Shown: one piece after another, positions 1 to 7,130 of the stretch
Numbering within the stretch: position 1 is the stretch's first letter
Layout of the letters: each line of letters starts with the position of its first letter
DNA from: JAYTXL01 sp043742955
Lineage (GTDB): Bacteria > Verrucomicrobiota > Verrucomicrobiia > Limisphaerales > JAYTXL01
Assembly: GCA_043742955.1 (NCBI GenBank)
Contig: JAYTXL010000062.1
Span: forward strand, 1-8,046
Reading direction: 5' to 3'
Length of the DNA stretch: 8,046 bases
The notes under the pieces: generated by a model
What the model was told of the DNA's origin: nothing
The model's input: only the letters and a program-made list of their open reading frames with translations
The model's database searches: none
Made by a program: the position numbers and the translations under genes

Positions 1-315
1 AGCCCCCTCAAGGTGGTGCTGAGCGAAGGGCAGGCTGATGATAAAAGCACTAATCGCGAAAAAAATGGGCACCCCGAAAAAACCTCTGCGCGCCAGCCCG
101 GCCACCATCTGGCTGGCGACATCGGGAGTCACGGCCAGGTGCAATTGCGAATCGAGGTGAAATAAAATAACCGACAGCACCGCCACCGCGCGGAGCCCGT
201 CGAGCTCCGGAATAAAACTGCCCGACGAGGTCGTCCGCGCCAGGCGAGCTAACAGCCGGTCAGCCAACGAGCGCGAGACAGCAGCGGAGACTGAGGCGGC
301 GGGTTCCATTAGCAT
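1..315 (-). CDS. Acyltransferase-3 family membrane protein (OafA-like), N-terminal part
   Basis: The gene runs off the left edge of the window; about 105 N-terminal residues are visible. Residues 34-54 read FIPELDGLRAVAVLSVILFH and then L, the first membrane helix and LDGLR signature of the acyltransferase-3 family. R42 and H53 match positions that are conserved in that family. A second hydrophobic segment (about residues 79-97, GVPIFFAISAFIIS core) follows. Family members are integral membrane proteins with about ten helices that O-acylate, usually O-acetylate, sugars of lipopolysaccharide, exopolysaccharide or peptidoglycan. At the end of a glycosyltransferase cluster, polysaccharide O-acetylation is the likely role (inference). 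The start is uncertain: in-frame ATGs lie at 366, 315 and 309 and a GTG at 324, none with a clear ribosome binding site. The first ~33 residues before the helix are an Ala/Ser/Arg-rich cytoplasmic lead. Family call is strong; substrate is unknown. Confidence 0.88.
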   Translation of the reverse strand, partial: MLMEPAASVSAAVSRSLADRLLARLARTTSSGSFIPELDGLRAVAVLSVILFHLDSQLHLAVTPDVASQMVAGLARRGFFGVPIFFAISAFIISLPFAQHHLEGA

Positions 316-476
316 TCGGGACACGGGGGCAAAACCGGGTGCGGGCGAGGCACGGAAAAAATGCATTCTTGGTGCCGGTCTGAAAATAAAATGGACGCGC
401 CCGCCCGCCACCGGCCGCTGCCCGTGATTTCCTTCCCTTTCGCCGGCCGCCGGAAATTTTTTTCGTGGAGATTCAT
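309..476 (-). CDS. Possible 55-codon small ORF bridging GT4 and acyltransferase genes
   Basis: The 157-bp gap between the GT4 stop and the acyltransferase start holds an open frame of 55 codons. Its ATG (476-474) overlaps the GT4 stop as ATGA, and its TAA (311-309) overlaps an acyltransferase ATG as TAATG. The predicted product begins MNLHEKNFRRPAKGKEITG, is basic in its first half and Pro/Cys-rich at the end (PVLPPCPEC), and has no domain, signal peptide or membrane helix that I recognise. An open frame of this length is not rare by chance in GC-rich DNA, and the acyltransferase frame is also open across the gap. The double overlap is the only evidence for a gene; otherwise this is an untranslated spacer or an N-terminal extension of the acyltransferase. 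Confidence 0.2.
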   Translation of the reverse strand: MNLHEKNFRRPAKGKEITGSGRWRAGASILFSDRHQECIFSVPRPHPVLPPCPEC

Positions 477-1588
477 GGCAACGGCGGGGCGGCGCCCAGG
501 CTGTGATAAAAATCAAGCCCGCGCCGGGCAGCCTGCTCCCAGGTAAAATGCGCGGCCACATGCTTGCGAGCGGCGGCTCCCATGGCCTGGCTGAGGCTGG
601 GATTGGCAACAAGTCGCGTGATGCATTCGCGAAGCGCGGCCGGATCATGCGGCGCCACCACGCAGCCAGTCTCACCGTCCACCATCAATTCCGGAAGACT
701 TCCCGCCCGGGTAACAATGACGGGCTTGCCACATGCCATCGCTTCCAGAGTGACGAGGCCCAACAATTCTGAAGTATCGGTCGGGGCGCTTTCCGACGGC
801 AGGGAGGGCTGGAGGACGACGTTGGCGCCGGCGTATTGCCGGCGCAATTCGGCATCATCGGCATTAAAAATAAATTGCACCTGCTTGCCCAAGGCGGCGG
901 TCTGCAATTGGCCCACGTATTTTTCATCATAGGGCCGCCCGACGACATGCAACGGCGTGCCGGCATCCAGGGCCTGGATCAGCTGCAGAACGCCTTTGTG
1001 CGGCAGGAGCCGGCCGACGAAAAGCGCGTACCCTTGCGGAGGCGTGTGGGATCCTTGAAACTGCTCCAGGTTGACGCCGCCGTGCAGCACCGTTTTCGGC
1101 TGCGTCCAGCCGGCAAATGCCTGGGCGGAGTGGTGGGACAACAACGCCAGCCCATGGGCCAGCCGGTTCAAGTCGAGCCGTGGATGGATTTTTCCCAGGT
1201 AAGTACTCCAGCATGCGCCGCCGCCACCGACGTCGGTAAGCACCACCGTCTGGTGCCGCACCCGCGCGGCCAGCAGCAGCAAATCGGTCAGAGGCGTCGG
1301 GAACACCAGGCAATGAATCACGTCAAAATCGCGGAAAGCACGCCACGTTTCCGCCGTGAGGGGGAAGCCCCAACGCTGGGTCAAACGTCGCACCGAAAAA
1401 GTCCGCAGTTCCAGCCGGTCGAAAGTTTCCCGGCGGGACGAGAGATCGAAGAGACCCAGTGTCGTCGGGGTAAGCTCAGCCAGGGCCCGGGCGTACTCCA
1501 ACGCGTAACGCTCGCCGCCGCCCACCACCCGGTCCTGCGCGAAGTACGAAGCGGGCACCACCAAGACCCGAGGCGCGCACGATTTCAT
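473..1588 (-). CDS. Glycosyltransferase family 4 (GT-B fold)
   Basis: This complete 371-residue protein has the usual length for GT4 retaining glycosyltransferases, which transfer a sugar from a nucleotide donor to a lipid-linked acceptor at the cytoplasmic membrane face. The N-terminal Rossmann domain opens with strand RVLVVPASY and a glycine-rich acceptor loop GGGERYAL (23-30). HGGVN (169-173) marks the domain junction. The C-terminal donor domain has FVGRLLPHKGV (190-200, K198 at the phosphate-binding position) and the E-x7-E signature ELLGLVTLEA (E274 and E282) followed by MACGKPV and GSLPELM. The gene starts 28 bp after the methyltransferase stop. ATG at 1588 is the only reasonable start because an in-frame TAG lies two codons upstream. 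No good Shine-Dalgarno is at normal spacing; a GGAGGG lies about 20 bases upstream. Sugar and linkage cannot be inferred. Confidence 0.95.
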   Translation of the reverse strand: MKSCAPRVLVVPASYFAQDRVVGGGERYALEYARALAELTPTTLGLFDLSSRRETFDRLELRTFSVRRLTQRWGFPLTAETWRAFRDFDVIHCLVFPTPLTDLLLLAARVRHQTVVLTDVGGGGACWSTYLGKIHPRLDLNRLAHGLALLSHHSAQAFAGWTQPKTVLHGGVNLEQFQGSHTPPQGYALFVGRLLPHKGVLQLIQALDAGTPLHVVGRPYDEKYVGQLQTAALGKQVQFIFNADDAELRRQYAGANVVLQPSLPSESAPTDTSELLGLVTLEAMACGKPVIVTRAGSLPELMVDGETGCVVAPHDPAALRECITRLVANPSLSQAMGAAARKHVAAHFTWEQAARRGLDFYHSLGAAPPLP

Positions 1589-1616
1589 GGGCTAAAAGTT
1601 AACCCAACCCTCCAGT

Positions 1617-2378
1617 TCATTCCCAGTAAACAAACCCGGTGCCAGTAAAATGGCCAAAGCTAGTGAAGTCGAGCTTGGGTCGGCGAATCCGCCGCCAGAT
1701 CCCGAGCATGTTCCAAATCTTGATGTCATCGAATACCAGCAGAGTGCCAGATTTCAGCCCGATCCGCTCAAAGTGATCGAGAAACCGCTGTTCTTGGATC
1801 CCATCTTTGGCCGCATCGATAAATATCAGGTCGGCTTGTTGGAGAATGGCCGCATGTGCGGTGGCGATCGCGGGATCCGACAAATCCTCCACGATCTGGC
1901 GAAACTTTCCCCCTTTGAAATCGGCGGGCCGCAATACTGTCCCGGAGATCTGGTCCCACGGTATGACATCGAAGGTGACCAGCGAACCTTCGGGCGGAAG
2001 CAAGGGGAGTATCGCAAGACTGCCCGCCCCGGTGTAGGTGCCGATTTCCACGGCGTGCCGCACGCCGAGCACCTGGCAAAGCGCAGCGAGAACCGAATAG
2101 TGCTCACCGGGCCACTCGTAAAAATAGTCAGCCACCGCACCGCCGCAAAAGCGGCCGGTGTATTCGGGCAGGGTTTGTTGGCGGCAAATCCGGATGGTCG
2201 CTTCCGCGATATCAAGCAAACGGTCGTTCGTCCGCCCAGGTTCATCATCCGTGGACAGGACGGCAGACAACTGCCCATGCCGGGCATTGAGTTGGTCGAT
2301 TCTGGCTTGTACGGAGCGGAAATCGAAATTCTTGCGGGCAATCCAACCGAGCAAAAGACGGACGATTAAAGCTTTCAT
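1617..2378 (-). CDS. Class I SAM-dependent methyltransferase (O-methyltransferase-like)
   Basis: The 253-residue protein has an N-terminal helical lead of about 100 residues followed by a Rossmann methyltransferase core. SAM-binding motif I is VEIGTYTGAGS (110-120). Strand 2 ends at an acidic residue in TFDVIPWD (D137). ADLIFIDAAKDG (182-193) is the motif IV region typical of YrrM/caffeoyl-CoA O-methyltransferase-like and Methyltransf_24 proteins, and LLVFDDI (213-219) follows with paired aspartates. These features support methyl transfer from SAM, probably to a hydroxyl. Between two GT4 genes, O-methylation of a sugar in the polysaccharide or of a precursor is likely but inferred. The start at 2378 gives a sensible MKALIVRLLLGWI amphipathic beginning that may touch the membrane. 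A weak GAGA lies just upstream. The gene follows the preceding GT4 stop by 62 bp. Confidence 0.88.
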   Translation of the reverse strand: MKALIVRLLLGWIARKNFDFRSVQARIDQLNARHGQLSAVLSTDDEPGRTNDRLLDIAEATIRICRQQTLPEYTGRFCGGAVADYFYEWPGEHYSVLAALCQVLGVRHAVEIGTYTGAGSLAILPLLPPEGSLVTFDVIPWDQISGTVLRPADFKGGKFRQIVEDLSDPAIATAHAAILQQADLIFIDAAKDGIQEQRFLDHFERIGLKSGTLLVFDDIKIWNMLGIWRRIRRPKLDFTSFGHFTGTGFVYWE

Positions 2379-2440
2379 GTTCTCGTGAGATTGATAGACA
2401 ACAGGTTTTTGAATCCTACTGCTGCTTCCCAGCGCTCGCT

Positions 2441-3712
2441 CTAACCTTGCATGGCGGCCTGGTACGTTGCCACTACATTGTCCACACAGCGGGCCCAGGT
2501 AAACCTGGCCGCGCGCTGGCTGCCGCGCGCCCCCAATTCCTTCCGCCAGACGTCATCCCGGCACAGCCGGCCAAGCACCTCGGCCAGCTTCATTTCATCA
2601 AGCGGGTTCAACAATACGCCGCCCTCACCAACCACCTCCGGCAAGGAAGTGCTGTTGGAAGCAATCACGGGGACACCGCATTGCATGGCTTCCAACGGCG
2701 GCAGGCCGAAGCCCTCATATTCCGACAGGTAGGCAAAGGCGTGGGCCTCGCTGTACAACGATGCCAGATCCTGATCGGCCACATAGCCCGGAAGAATGAT
2801 GCGGGGGCGCAGTTCTGCCGCCCGCTCCAAGGCCTGGTGCAACAACTCCAAGTGCCAACCGCTGGCACCCACGAGCACCAGGTTGAGTTGGATCTCGGGA
2901 TTTTGGCGGGCCATCAAACAAAAGGCACCGACGAGGGAAGCCAGATTCTTGCGCGGTTCCAACGTGCAGAGGCTTAACAAGTAGGGCCCGGCCGGAATAT
3001 TGTATCGGTGCCGGACTGCGGCCCGTTTTTCCTTGTCGTGACACGGGTAAAAAATCGCTGATTCTGCGGCCAGCGGAGCCACGAAGACGCGCTCCGGTAG
3101 GATGCCCAAGACAGAACAAACATCGCGCTTGGTCGATTCCGAGATGGCAATCACCCAAGTGTGCCGGTCAATGCTGCCAATCACCCGGTTGAAAAAAGTC
3201 AGGATGCCCGAATCGAAAAACTCCGGCCTCACCAAGGGGATGATATCGCAGACCGTAATCACCTTGCGCAGGTGGCGACCCGCCAACGGGAGCGCTGGCA
3301 GAGGATAGTGCGAAGCATGATAAATTTCCGCCGACTGAAGTTGCGACGCATTCAGCGGGTCCACCGGCACTCGCGCCAGGCGATGCCAGACACGCCGGGC
3401 AAACCGTCCGCCAGCCGTCACATCGACGCAGGGCTCCGAATGATATATGACCCGATGCATCCCCGCCATCAGCTGTACGAATAAACGGCCGGCGGGCGAA
3501 GCTGGACCTGGAAAACGATCGCTCAATCCGCGTCGGGCTGCATAAATGGGGGCACCACAAATATGCTCGGAAGACGCCAAAGTCACCGCACATTCCGGCC
3601 GTTCCAGTAACTCGCTCAGCATATTCCGGCAAACACGCCCAACACCGCTTTCCCGCCGGCTGGCATGCATGGCCATCAGGGATAGGTAGGAAATATCATA
3701 AATGACACGCAT
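2441..3712 (-). CDS. Glycosyltransferase family 4, MtfA/WbaZ-like (mannosyltransferase type)
   Basis: This complete 423-residue GT4 protein resembles the subfamily of O-antigen and capsule mannosyl/rhamnosyltransferases (MtfA, WbaZ, WbpY type). The N-terminal domain begins MRVIYDISYL with the acceptor loop GVGRVCRN (23-30). VITVCDIIPLVRPEFF (151-166) sits where relatives usually read HDxxPL, with Cys155 in place of the His. AISEST (189-194) follows. The donor domain shows LCTLEPRKNL (248-257, R254 and K255), LPGYV (307-311) and EYEGFGLPPLEAM (331-343), with the E-x7-E pair E333 and E341, then GVPVIAS and SLPEV. It should use a GDP- or dTDP-sugar donor on a lipid-linked acceptor (family knowledge). 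The start lies 15 bp after the previous stop, and GAGGGG, overlapping that TGA, sits about 11 bases before the ATG. This suggests translational coupling. Confidence 0.95.
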   Translation of the reverse strand: MRVIYDISYLSLMAMHASRRESGVGRVCRNMLSELLERPECAVTLASSEHICGAPIYAARRGLSDRFPGPASPAGRLFVQLMAGMHRVIYHSEPCVDVTAGGRFARRVWHRLARVPVDPLNASQLQSAEIYHASHYPLPALPLAGRHLRKVITVCDIIPLVRPEFFDSGILTFFNRVIGSIDRHTWVIAISESTKRDVCSVLGILPERVFVAPLAAESAIFYPCHDKEKRAAVRHRYNIPAGPYLLSLCTLEPRKNLASLVGAFCLMARQNPEIQLNLVLVGASGWHLELLHQALERAAELRPRIILPGYVADQDLASLYSEAHAFAYLSEYEGFGLPPLEAMQCGVPVIASNSTSLPEVVGEGGVLLNPLDEMKLAEVLGRLCRDDVWRKELGARGSQRAARFTWARCVDNVVATYQAAMQG

Positions 3713-3727
3713 GCGCTGATTTGCCCC

Positions 3728-4582
3728 TCAGCGAGATTTCATGCGCAACCACTTCAAGCCGGTGCGGATTCCCTCCCAAGTGACCCGGCGGCGAAGCGTT
3801 GCCGGGGAACGGGGATCCGGCTGCTCGGCTTGCACCAGGGACCAATATTGGATGGCCACCAGCAATTGATATTGGGCCGAGATCAAACTCCAAACCAGCC
3901 CACGCATTCCGTGGCGCCAGGCCTGATTAAGAATGTAACGCCCATAAAATTCGCTCAGCGGCCGGCGTAAAAGATAGGGCCAGATCGGCGGACGCAAATT
4001 CGCCGCCAAACGCTGGGCATCCAACGCGCTGTAGCGGGTTCCCTTCTCGATGTACTTGGACAGATCGTGGCCCACAAAAAGATGTTCGAGCGCCGCCTCG
4101 GGATCCGCCGGCAGTTCGACCAACGTGCCCAGGACCTGCGGCGGTTGATGAACCTGATCATTCCAGAACGTGGTGCCCTTGCGGATGAAACGAATCTGGG
4201 AATCCGGCCAGCACCCGAATTCCAGCCACTCACCCATAAAATAATTCCGCCGGGGCAGTGCATACGCGGACGCAGTCGCAGTGCCATCCTGTGAAATGGC
4301 GCGAAGCTGTCCGGCCAGCTTGGGGGAAATACGTTCGTCGGCATCCACGATCAGCACCCATTCCCCAGTGCATTGCCCGATGGCCAGGTTGCGCACCGGT
4401 TCGACGATCGGTGCCACTGGCATATCAATCACCCGGGCACCCTGGGCCACGGCGATCGCACGCGTGGCATCGGTGCTCGCCATGTCCGCGACCACAATGT
4501 CGTCCGCCCACGCCACCGAACGCAAGCAATCCAGCAGGTGGGCGGCCTCGTTGCGCGTATGGATCAACGCCGTGATGCTCAT
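3728..4582 (-). CDS. Glycosyltransferase family 2, WaaE/KdtX-like
   Basis: The 284-residue protein is a GT-A fold inverting glycosyltransferase close to the WaaE/KdtX (beta-1,4-glucosyltransferase-like) branch of GT2, whose members act on lipopolysaccharide core or related glycolipids. Residues 1-13 give the first strand and HTRNEA. DDIVVADMASTDAT (27-40) carries the donor-binding aspartate. LIVDADERIS (77-86) holds the DxD-like metal site (D80, D82). RRNYFMGEWLEFGCW (111-125) and a QVHQP (143-147) segment are typical of this branch, with Gln after the His where many relatives have Glu. EHLFVGHDLSKYIEKGTRYS (166-185) is the family C-terminal motif. A hydrophobic/aromatic tail (about 228-250) probably attaches it to the membrane. 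ATG 4582 is preceded in frame by a TAG five codons up, so the start is well bounded. The gap from the previous gene is 48 bp. Confidence 0.93.
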   Translation of the reverse strand: MSITALIHTRNEAAHLLDCLRSVAWADDIVVADMASTDATRAIAVAQGARVIDMPVAPIVEPVRNLAIGQCTGEWVLIVDADERISPKLAGQLRAISQDGTATASAYALPRRNYFMGEWLEFGCWPDSQIRFIRKGTTFWNDQVHQPPQVLGTLVELPADPEAALEHLFVGHDLSKYIEKGTRYSALDAQRLAANLRPPIWPYLLRRPLSEFYGRYILNQAWRHGMRGLVWSLISAQYQLLVAIQYWSLVQAEQPDPRSPATLRRRVTWEGIRTGLKWLRMKSR

Positions 4583-4630
4583 GGGCCGTAGGCTCTAACA
4601 CGCTGGCCAGAAAAACGCCATTGCCTTCGT

Positions 4631-5377
4631 TCAGCCAACCTCCGGGCGTTGTGCCTCGAGCACCATGGTTTCAAACTCATTCCATTCCTCACCGATTTGT
4701 TTGCCGTGCGATTCCAGAGTGCGCAGCGCCGGGTTCGGGCTTTCCCCCGGCCGGCAGCACCGGACAGCAACCAACCCCGCATCATTTAAGGCCGCCTGAA
4801 GGGTCGGCAGATCGTAGATGAATTGGTGCCCCCAATTGCGCACAAAACTGTTTAAGACAAAACATTCATTCGCCGCCTTGATTCCGGGGTGATTTTGAGC
4901 CATCGACCAGTGAATGTAACGCTGCTGGCGTTGAGTCAACGGGCGCGAAAATAAATCCACAAACTGTTTCAGGTCCGGCGTGGTGACCCGGATCCAGCCG
5001 CCCGGCTTGAGCACACGAAAACTTTCGCGCAACATCGAAACGCCTTCCGGATAAGTCAGATGCTCGATGATATGCTCGCTGAATATATAATCGAACGTGC
5101 GGTCGGCGAAAGGGAAAGGTTTCGCGGCGTCCAGGAAAACATCGGTGGGCGCGACCGGATAAAAGTCGGTGTTTAACCAGCCGGGCAGGGAAGCCTGGCC
5201 GGAACCAATTTGCAATTTGAGAACGGAATGCGCACGCAGGTACGCGTCAATCTGTTTCAAATAGACGGACGGCGACATCCTTCTGGCCCGCCGCCTTTGC
5301 TCGGCCCGCGCCCGCTCCCCACGCACCAAAGCCACCAAAGTGGCTGAACGTTTCAAGAGTTGTTTCACATGTTTCAA
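4631..5377 (-). CDS. SAM-dependent methyltransferase (Methyltransf_11-like, COG4627 type)
   Basis: This 248-residue class I methyltransferase resembles the short predicted methyltransferases often found in polysaccharide clusters. Motif I is LKLQIGSGQASLPGWLNTD (53-71), the LxIGSG...GWxNxD form of this group. D83 and FPFADRTFDYIFSEH (88-102) follow, then SEHIIEHL (100-107) and LKPGGWIRVTTPD (123-135, motif VI). WGHQFIYD (182-189) is a late conserved block. The first ~35 residues are strongly basic (KHVKQLLKRS, then RARAEQRRRARR) and may bind membrane phospholipid or another partner. The listed start is TTG at 5377; a GTG is available three codons in. No ATG is in frame near the beginning, and a purine-rich GGGGGAG lies about 17 bases upstream of the TTG. 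The substrate is unknown; methylation of a sugar residue is inferred from the neighbours. Confidence 0.88.
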   Translation of the reverse strand: MKHVKQLLKRSATLVALVRGERARAEQRRRARRMSPSVYLKQIDAYLRAHSVLKLQIGSGQASLPGWLNTDFYPVAPTDVFLDAAKPFPFADRTFDYIFSEHIIEHLTYPEGVSMLRESFRVLKPGGWIRVTTPDLKQFVDLFSRPLTQRQQRYIHWSMAQNHPGIKAANECFVLNSFVRNWGHQFIYDLPTLQAALNDAGLVAVRCCRPGESPNPALRTLESHGKQIGEEWNEFETMVLEAQRPEVG

Positions 5378-5402
5378 AATGGCAGGCCCACTCCCCCGCC
5401 GT

Positions 5403-5417
5403 CCTATCGAGGATAGG
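5403..5417. repeat. Short perfect inverted repeat in the 82-bp intergenic gap
   Basis: The arms CCTATC and GATAGG are perfect complements separated by three bases, giving a 6-bp hairpin 26 bp upstream of the TTG start of the methyltransferase. It has no following T-run in the direction of transcription, so it is not an intrinsic terminator. It could be an mRNA structure affecting initiation at the weak start, or chance. Confidence 0.3.
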
Positions 5418-5459
5418 GTCTGCCCGTTAGAATTACAACCCGATCAGCCCTCATCCACG

Positions 5460-6356
5460 TCAATGGCGGGGCGGTCTGGGGTCGTGCCGCTGCCCCCAAA
5501 GCTGTCCCAGCCAGCGCAGAAGATAAAGCTGTTCGGCCAACACGAGCCGCCGACTCACTGCTCCGGCGAGGCAGTGCCGGGTCCAGCGCGCGAGCCCCCG
5601 GGTCTCCGGCGGGGCACCATGCAACGCGGCGGCGGCAATCCCCGCGCGCCAGGACCGTCGCCACAGACTCCTGCGGGTCAGACGTTCCGGATTCACCCAG
5701 TGTCGCACGAGCAGGTTTGGCAGATAGCCGATTTGACCGCCGGCGGCGGCGTAACGGAGGAACCAATCGGTTTCCTCACCCAGGGACACTCGCCGGCCCA
5801 GCATGCCGAGCGCGGGATCAAAATTTCCCACGACCTGAAATGCTTTCGCGCGGATGAACATGTTGCCGCCGAAAGGGAATTGTCCCGGTGGAAAAAAATC
5901 CGGGGCCGGATCAAAAACCAGCCGTCCCAAGTTGCTGTCAAATTGGGTTTGCCAATAGGGCGGTTTTGGCGTGGTGCCCCAATCGAGTTCAATCGGTCCG
6001 CCGCCGGCATGAACCTCGGGATGGGCGGCCGCATATTCGGCCAGGGAAGCCAGGGCACCGGGCGCCGGTAGAGCATCGTCATCCAGGAAAAACAGTGTTC
6101 GTCCGCCAGCGACGGCCACGGCGGTGTTCCGGGCATGGGAGAGACCCAACTGCGCCTCATCCACGCAGCGGAGCCGCCCGGCGTTCGCAGCCGCCAGTGC
6201 CGACACCACCGCCCGCGTTTGATCGGTGCAGGCGTTGGCGATCACCACGATTTCCCCATCCCAATTTTTCGCCCCGATCTGGTCCAGCGTGGCCTGCAGG
6301 CAGCGCTGCAAAAACCCGGCCCGGTTGTGGGTGCAAATGATGACGCTGATCTCCAC
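5460..6356 (-). CDS. Glycosyltransferase family 2 (GT-A fold)
   Basis: The 298-residue inverting GT2 enzyme starts directly with the first strand of the GT-A domain, MEISVIICTHNRAGFL (1-16). NACTDQT (41-47) covers the nucleotide-binding region. GLSHARNTAV (71-80) is the usual GxxxARN motif. FLDDDALP (90-97) carries the DxD metal-binding site (D92, D94). GGNMFIRAKAF (163-173) and GEETDWFLR (193-201) form the acceptor-site region, where one of the Glu/Asp of GEETD is the expected catalytic base. LLVRHW (215-220) closes the domain, and about 75 Arg/Trp/Leu-rich residues follow, plausibly for membrane association. The start is GTG at 6356: an in-frame TAG (stop of the previous gene) lies 12 bp upstream and no ATG is available, so the start is tightly limited. 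Donor sugar is unknown. Confidence 0.93.
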   Translation of the reverse strand: MEISVIICTHNRAGFLQRCLQATLDQIGAKNWDGEIVVIANACTDQTRAVVSALAAANAGRLRCVDEAQLGLSHARNTAVAVAGGRTLFFLDDDALPAPGALASLAEYAAAHPEVHAGGGPIELDWGTTPKPPYWQTQFDSNLGRLVFDPAPDFFPPGQFPFGGNMFIRAKAFQVVGNFDPALGMLGRRVSLGEETDWFLRYAAAGGQIGYLPNLLVRHWVNPERLTRRSLWRRSWRAGIAAAALHGAPPETRGLARWTRHCLAGAVSRRLVLAEQLYLLRWLGQLWGQRHDPRPPRH

Positions 6357-6368
6357 GGGCAGGTATGA

Positions 6369-7103
6369 CTAATCTGGGTTGGGCTTGAAGCGCGCCAACA
6401 CCGTTTCGTAGAACGTGATCAATTGACCGACACGATCCTCGGCCTGAATCCCTTCGACCTGCGCGAGGATGCGCGTTTTCATGGCGAGCCGCTCCTCGGG
6501 CGAGCGGCTCAGCAACCGTTCGATCCCCGCTTGCAAACTGGCGGCGCAGCCATTCTGCACCAAAAAACCAGTGACCCCGTCTTCGATCATCTCATCCAGA
6601 CTTGAATCGCGGCTGCCGACCACCGGAATGCCGAAGGCCTGCGCCTCGAGACAGGCATTGGGATAATTATCCACGCGCGAGGGCATGAGCACGCCAACCG
6701 CGTTGGCAATCACCGGACCCAATTGGGGTTTCGCCAGTACGGATTTATGATGCAGGTTTGCCGCGAATGGCCCGCTGCGCGAACGCAGGTGTTCGAACAC
6801 CCGGGTGCCATCGGGCAAGCCGTCGTCACGCCCGACAAAAACCAGGTTAAGTCGCGGGTTCCTTTGCAGCAGGTCGGGGATGATTTCAGCGAGCAGGTCC
6901 GTGCCTTTGACCCGGCTGAGCGAACCCACCATCAGGAGATAGGGTGAGCCCGCCAGGTGCGTCTGATAATACGACGGGTCCAGCTCCGCCGCCGGCCACC
7001 TCTCGACGGGCGTGCGGATCACCGTGGGTTGAAACGCCGTCTGCCGGACGAATTCATGGGCGATGAACTGGCTGGGCGCAAAGGCGGCGTCGGCGTCCAA
7101 CAC
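6369..7103 (-). CDS. C-terminal fragment of the interrupted GT4 (donor-binding domain)
   Basis: This 244-codon piece begins at a GTG 27 bp after the premature TAA; the frame itself is open from 7130. It contains the end of the N-terminal domain (AFAPSQFIAHEF) and the complete nucleotide-sugar domain: LMVGSLSRVKGTDLL (57-71, K66), LNLVFVGRDDG (85-95) and PSRVDNYPNACLEAQAFG (141-158). Asp145 takes the first position of the E-x7-E motif and Glu153 the second. Alone it lacks the acceptor-binding half and would not be expected to be active. It would need re-initiation or readthrough to be made. Its TAG stop lies 12 bp before the next gene. Confidence 0.75.
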   Translation of the reverse strand: MLDADAAFAPSQFIAHEFVRQTAFQPTVIRTPVERWPAAELDPSYYQTHLAGSPYLLMVGSLSRVKGTDLLAEIIPDLLQRNPRLNLVFVGRDDGLPDGTRVFEHLRSRSGPFAANLHHKSVLAKPQLGPVIANAVGVLMPSRVDNYPNACLEAQAFGIPVVGSRDSSLDEMIEDGVTGFLVQNGCAASLQAGIERLLSRSPEERLAMKTRILAQVEGIQAEDRVGQLITFYETVLARFKPNPD

Positions 7104-7130
7104 TTGGCGGAGCTCCAGCCAATCGGTCAG

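Noticed and set aside
441..463. GC-rich near-palindrome followed by a run of T on the plus strand, like an intrinsic terminator
   Set aside because: The orientation would terminate plus-strand transcription, but no plus-strand gene precedes it. In the actual direction of transcription no T-run follows the hairpin.
825..845. Perfect 8-bp inverted repeat (GCGCCGGC / GCCGGCGC) with a 5-base loop
   Set aside because: It is inside the GT4 gene and GC-only, with no T-run; a chance hairpin is the simplest explanation.
836..1648. A 270-codon open frame on the plus strand, antisense to the GT4 gene
   Set aside because: It lies opposite a well-supported GT4 gene, has no recognisable domain and shows the odd composition (Gln/Arg-rich) expected of an antisense shadow in GC-rich DNA.
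6486..6510. Perfect 9-bp inverted repeat (GAGCCGCTC / GAGCGGCTC) with a 7-base spacer
   Set aside because: It lies inside the GT4 coding region over an Arg/Ser/Glu-rich stretch, has no T-run and looks like a coding-composition accident.
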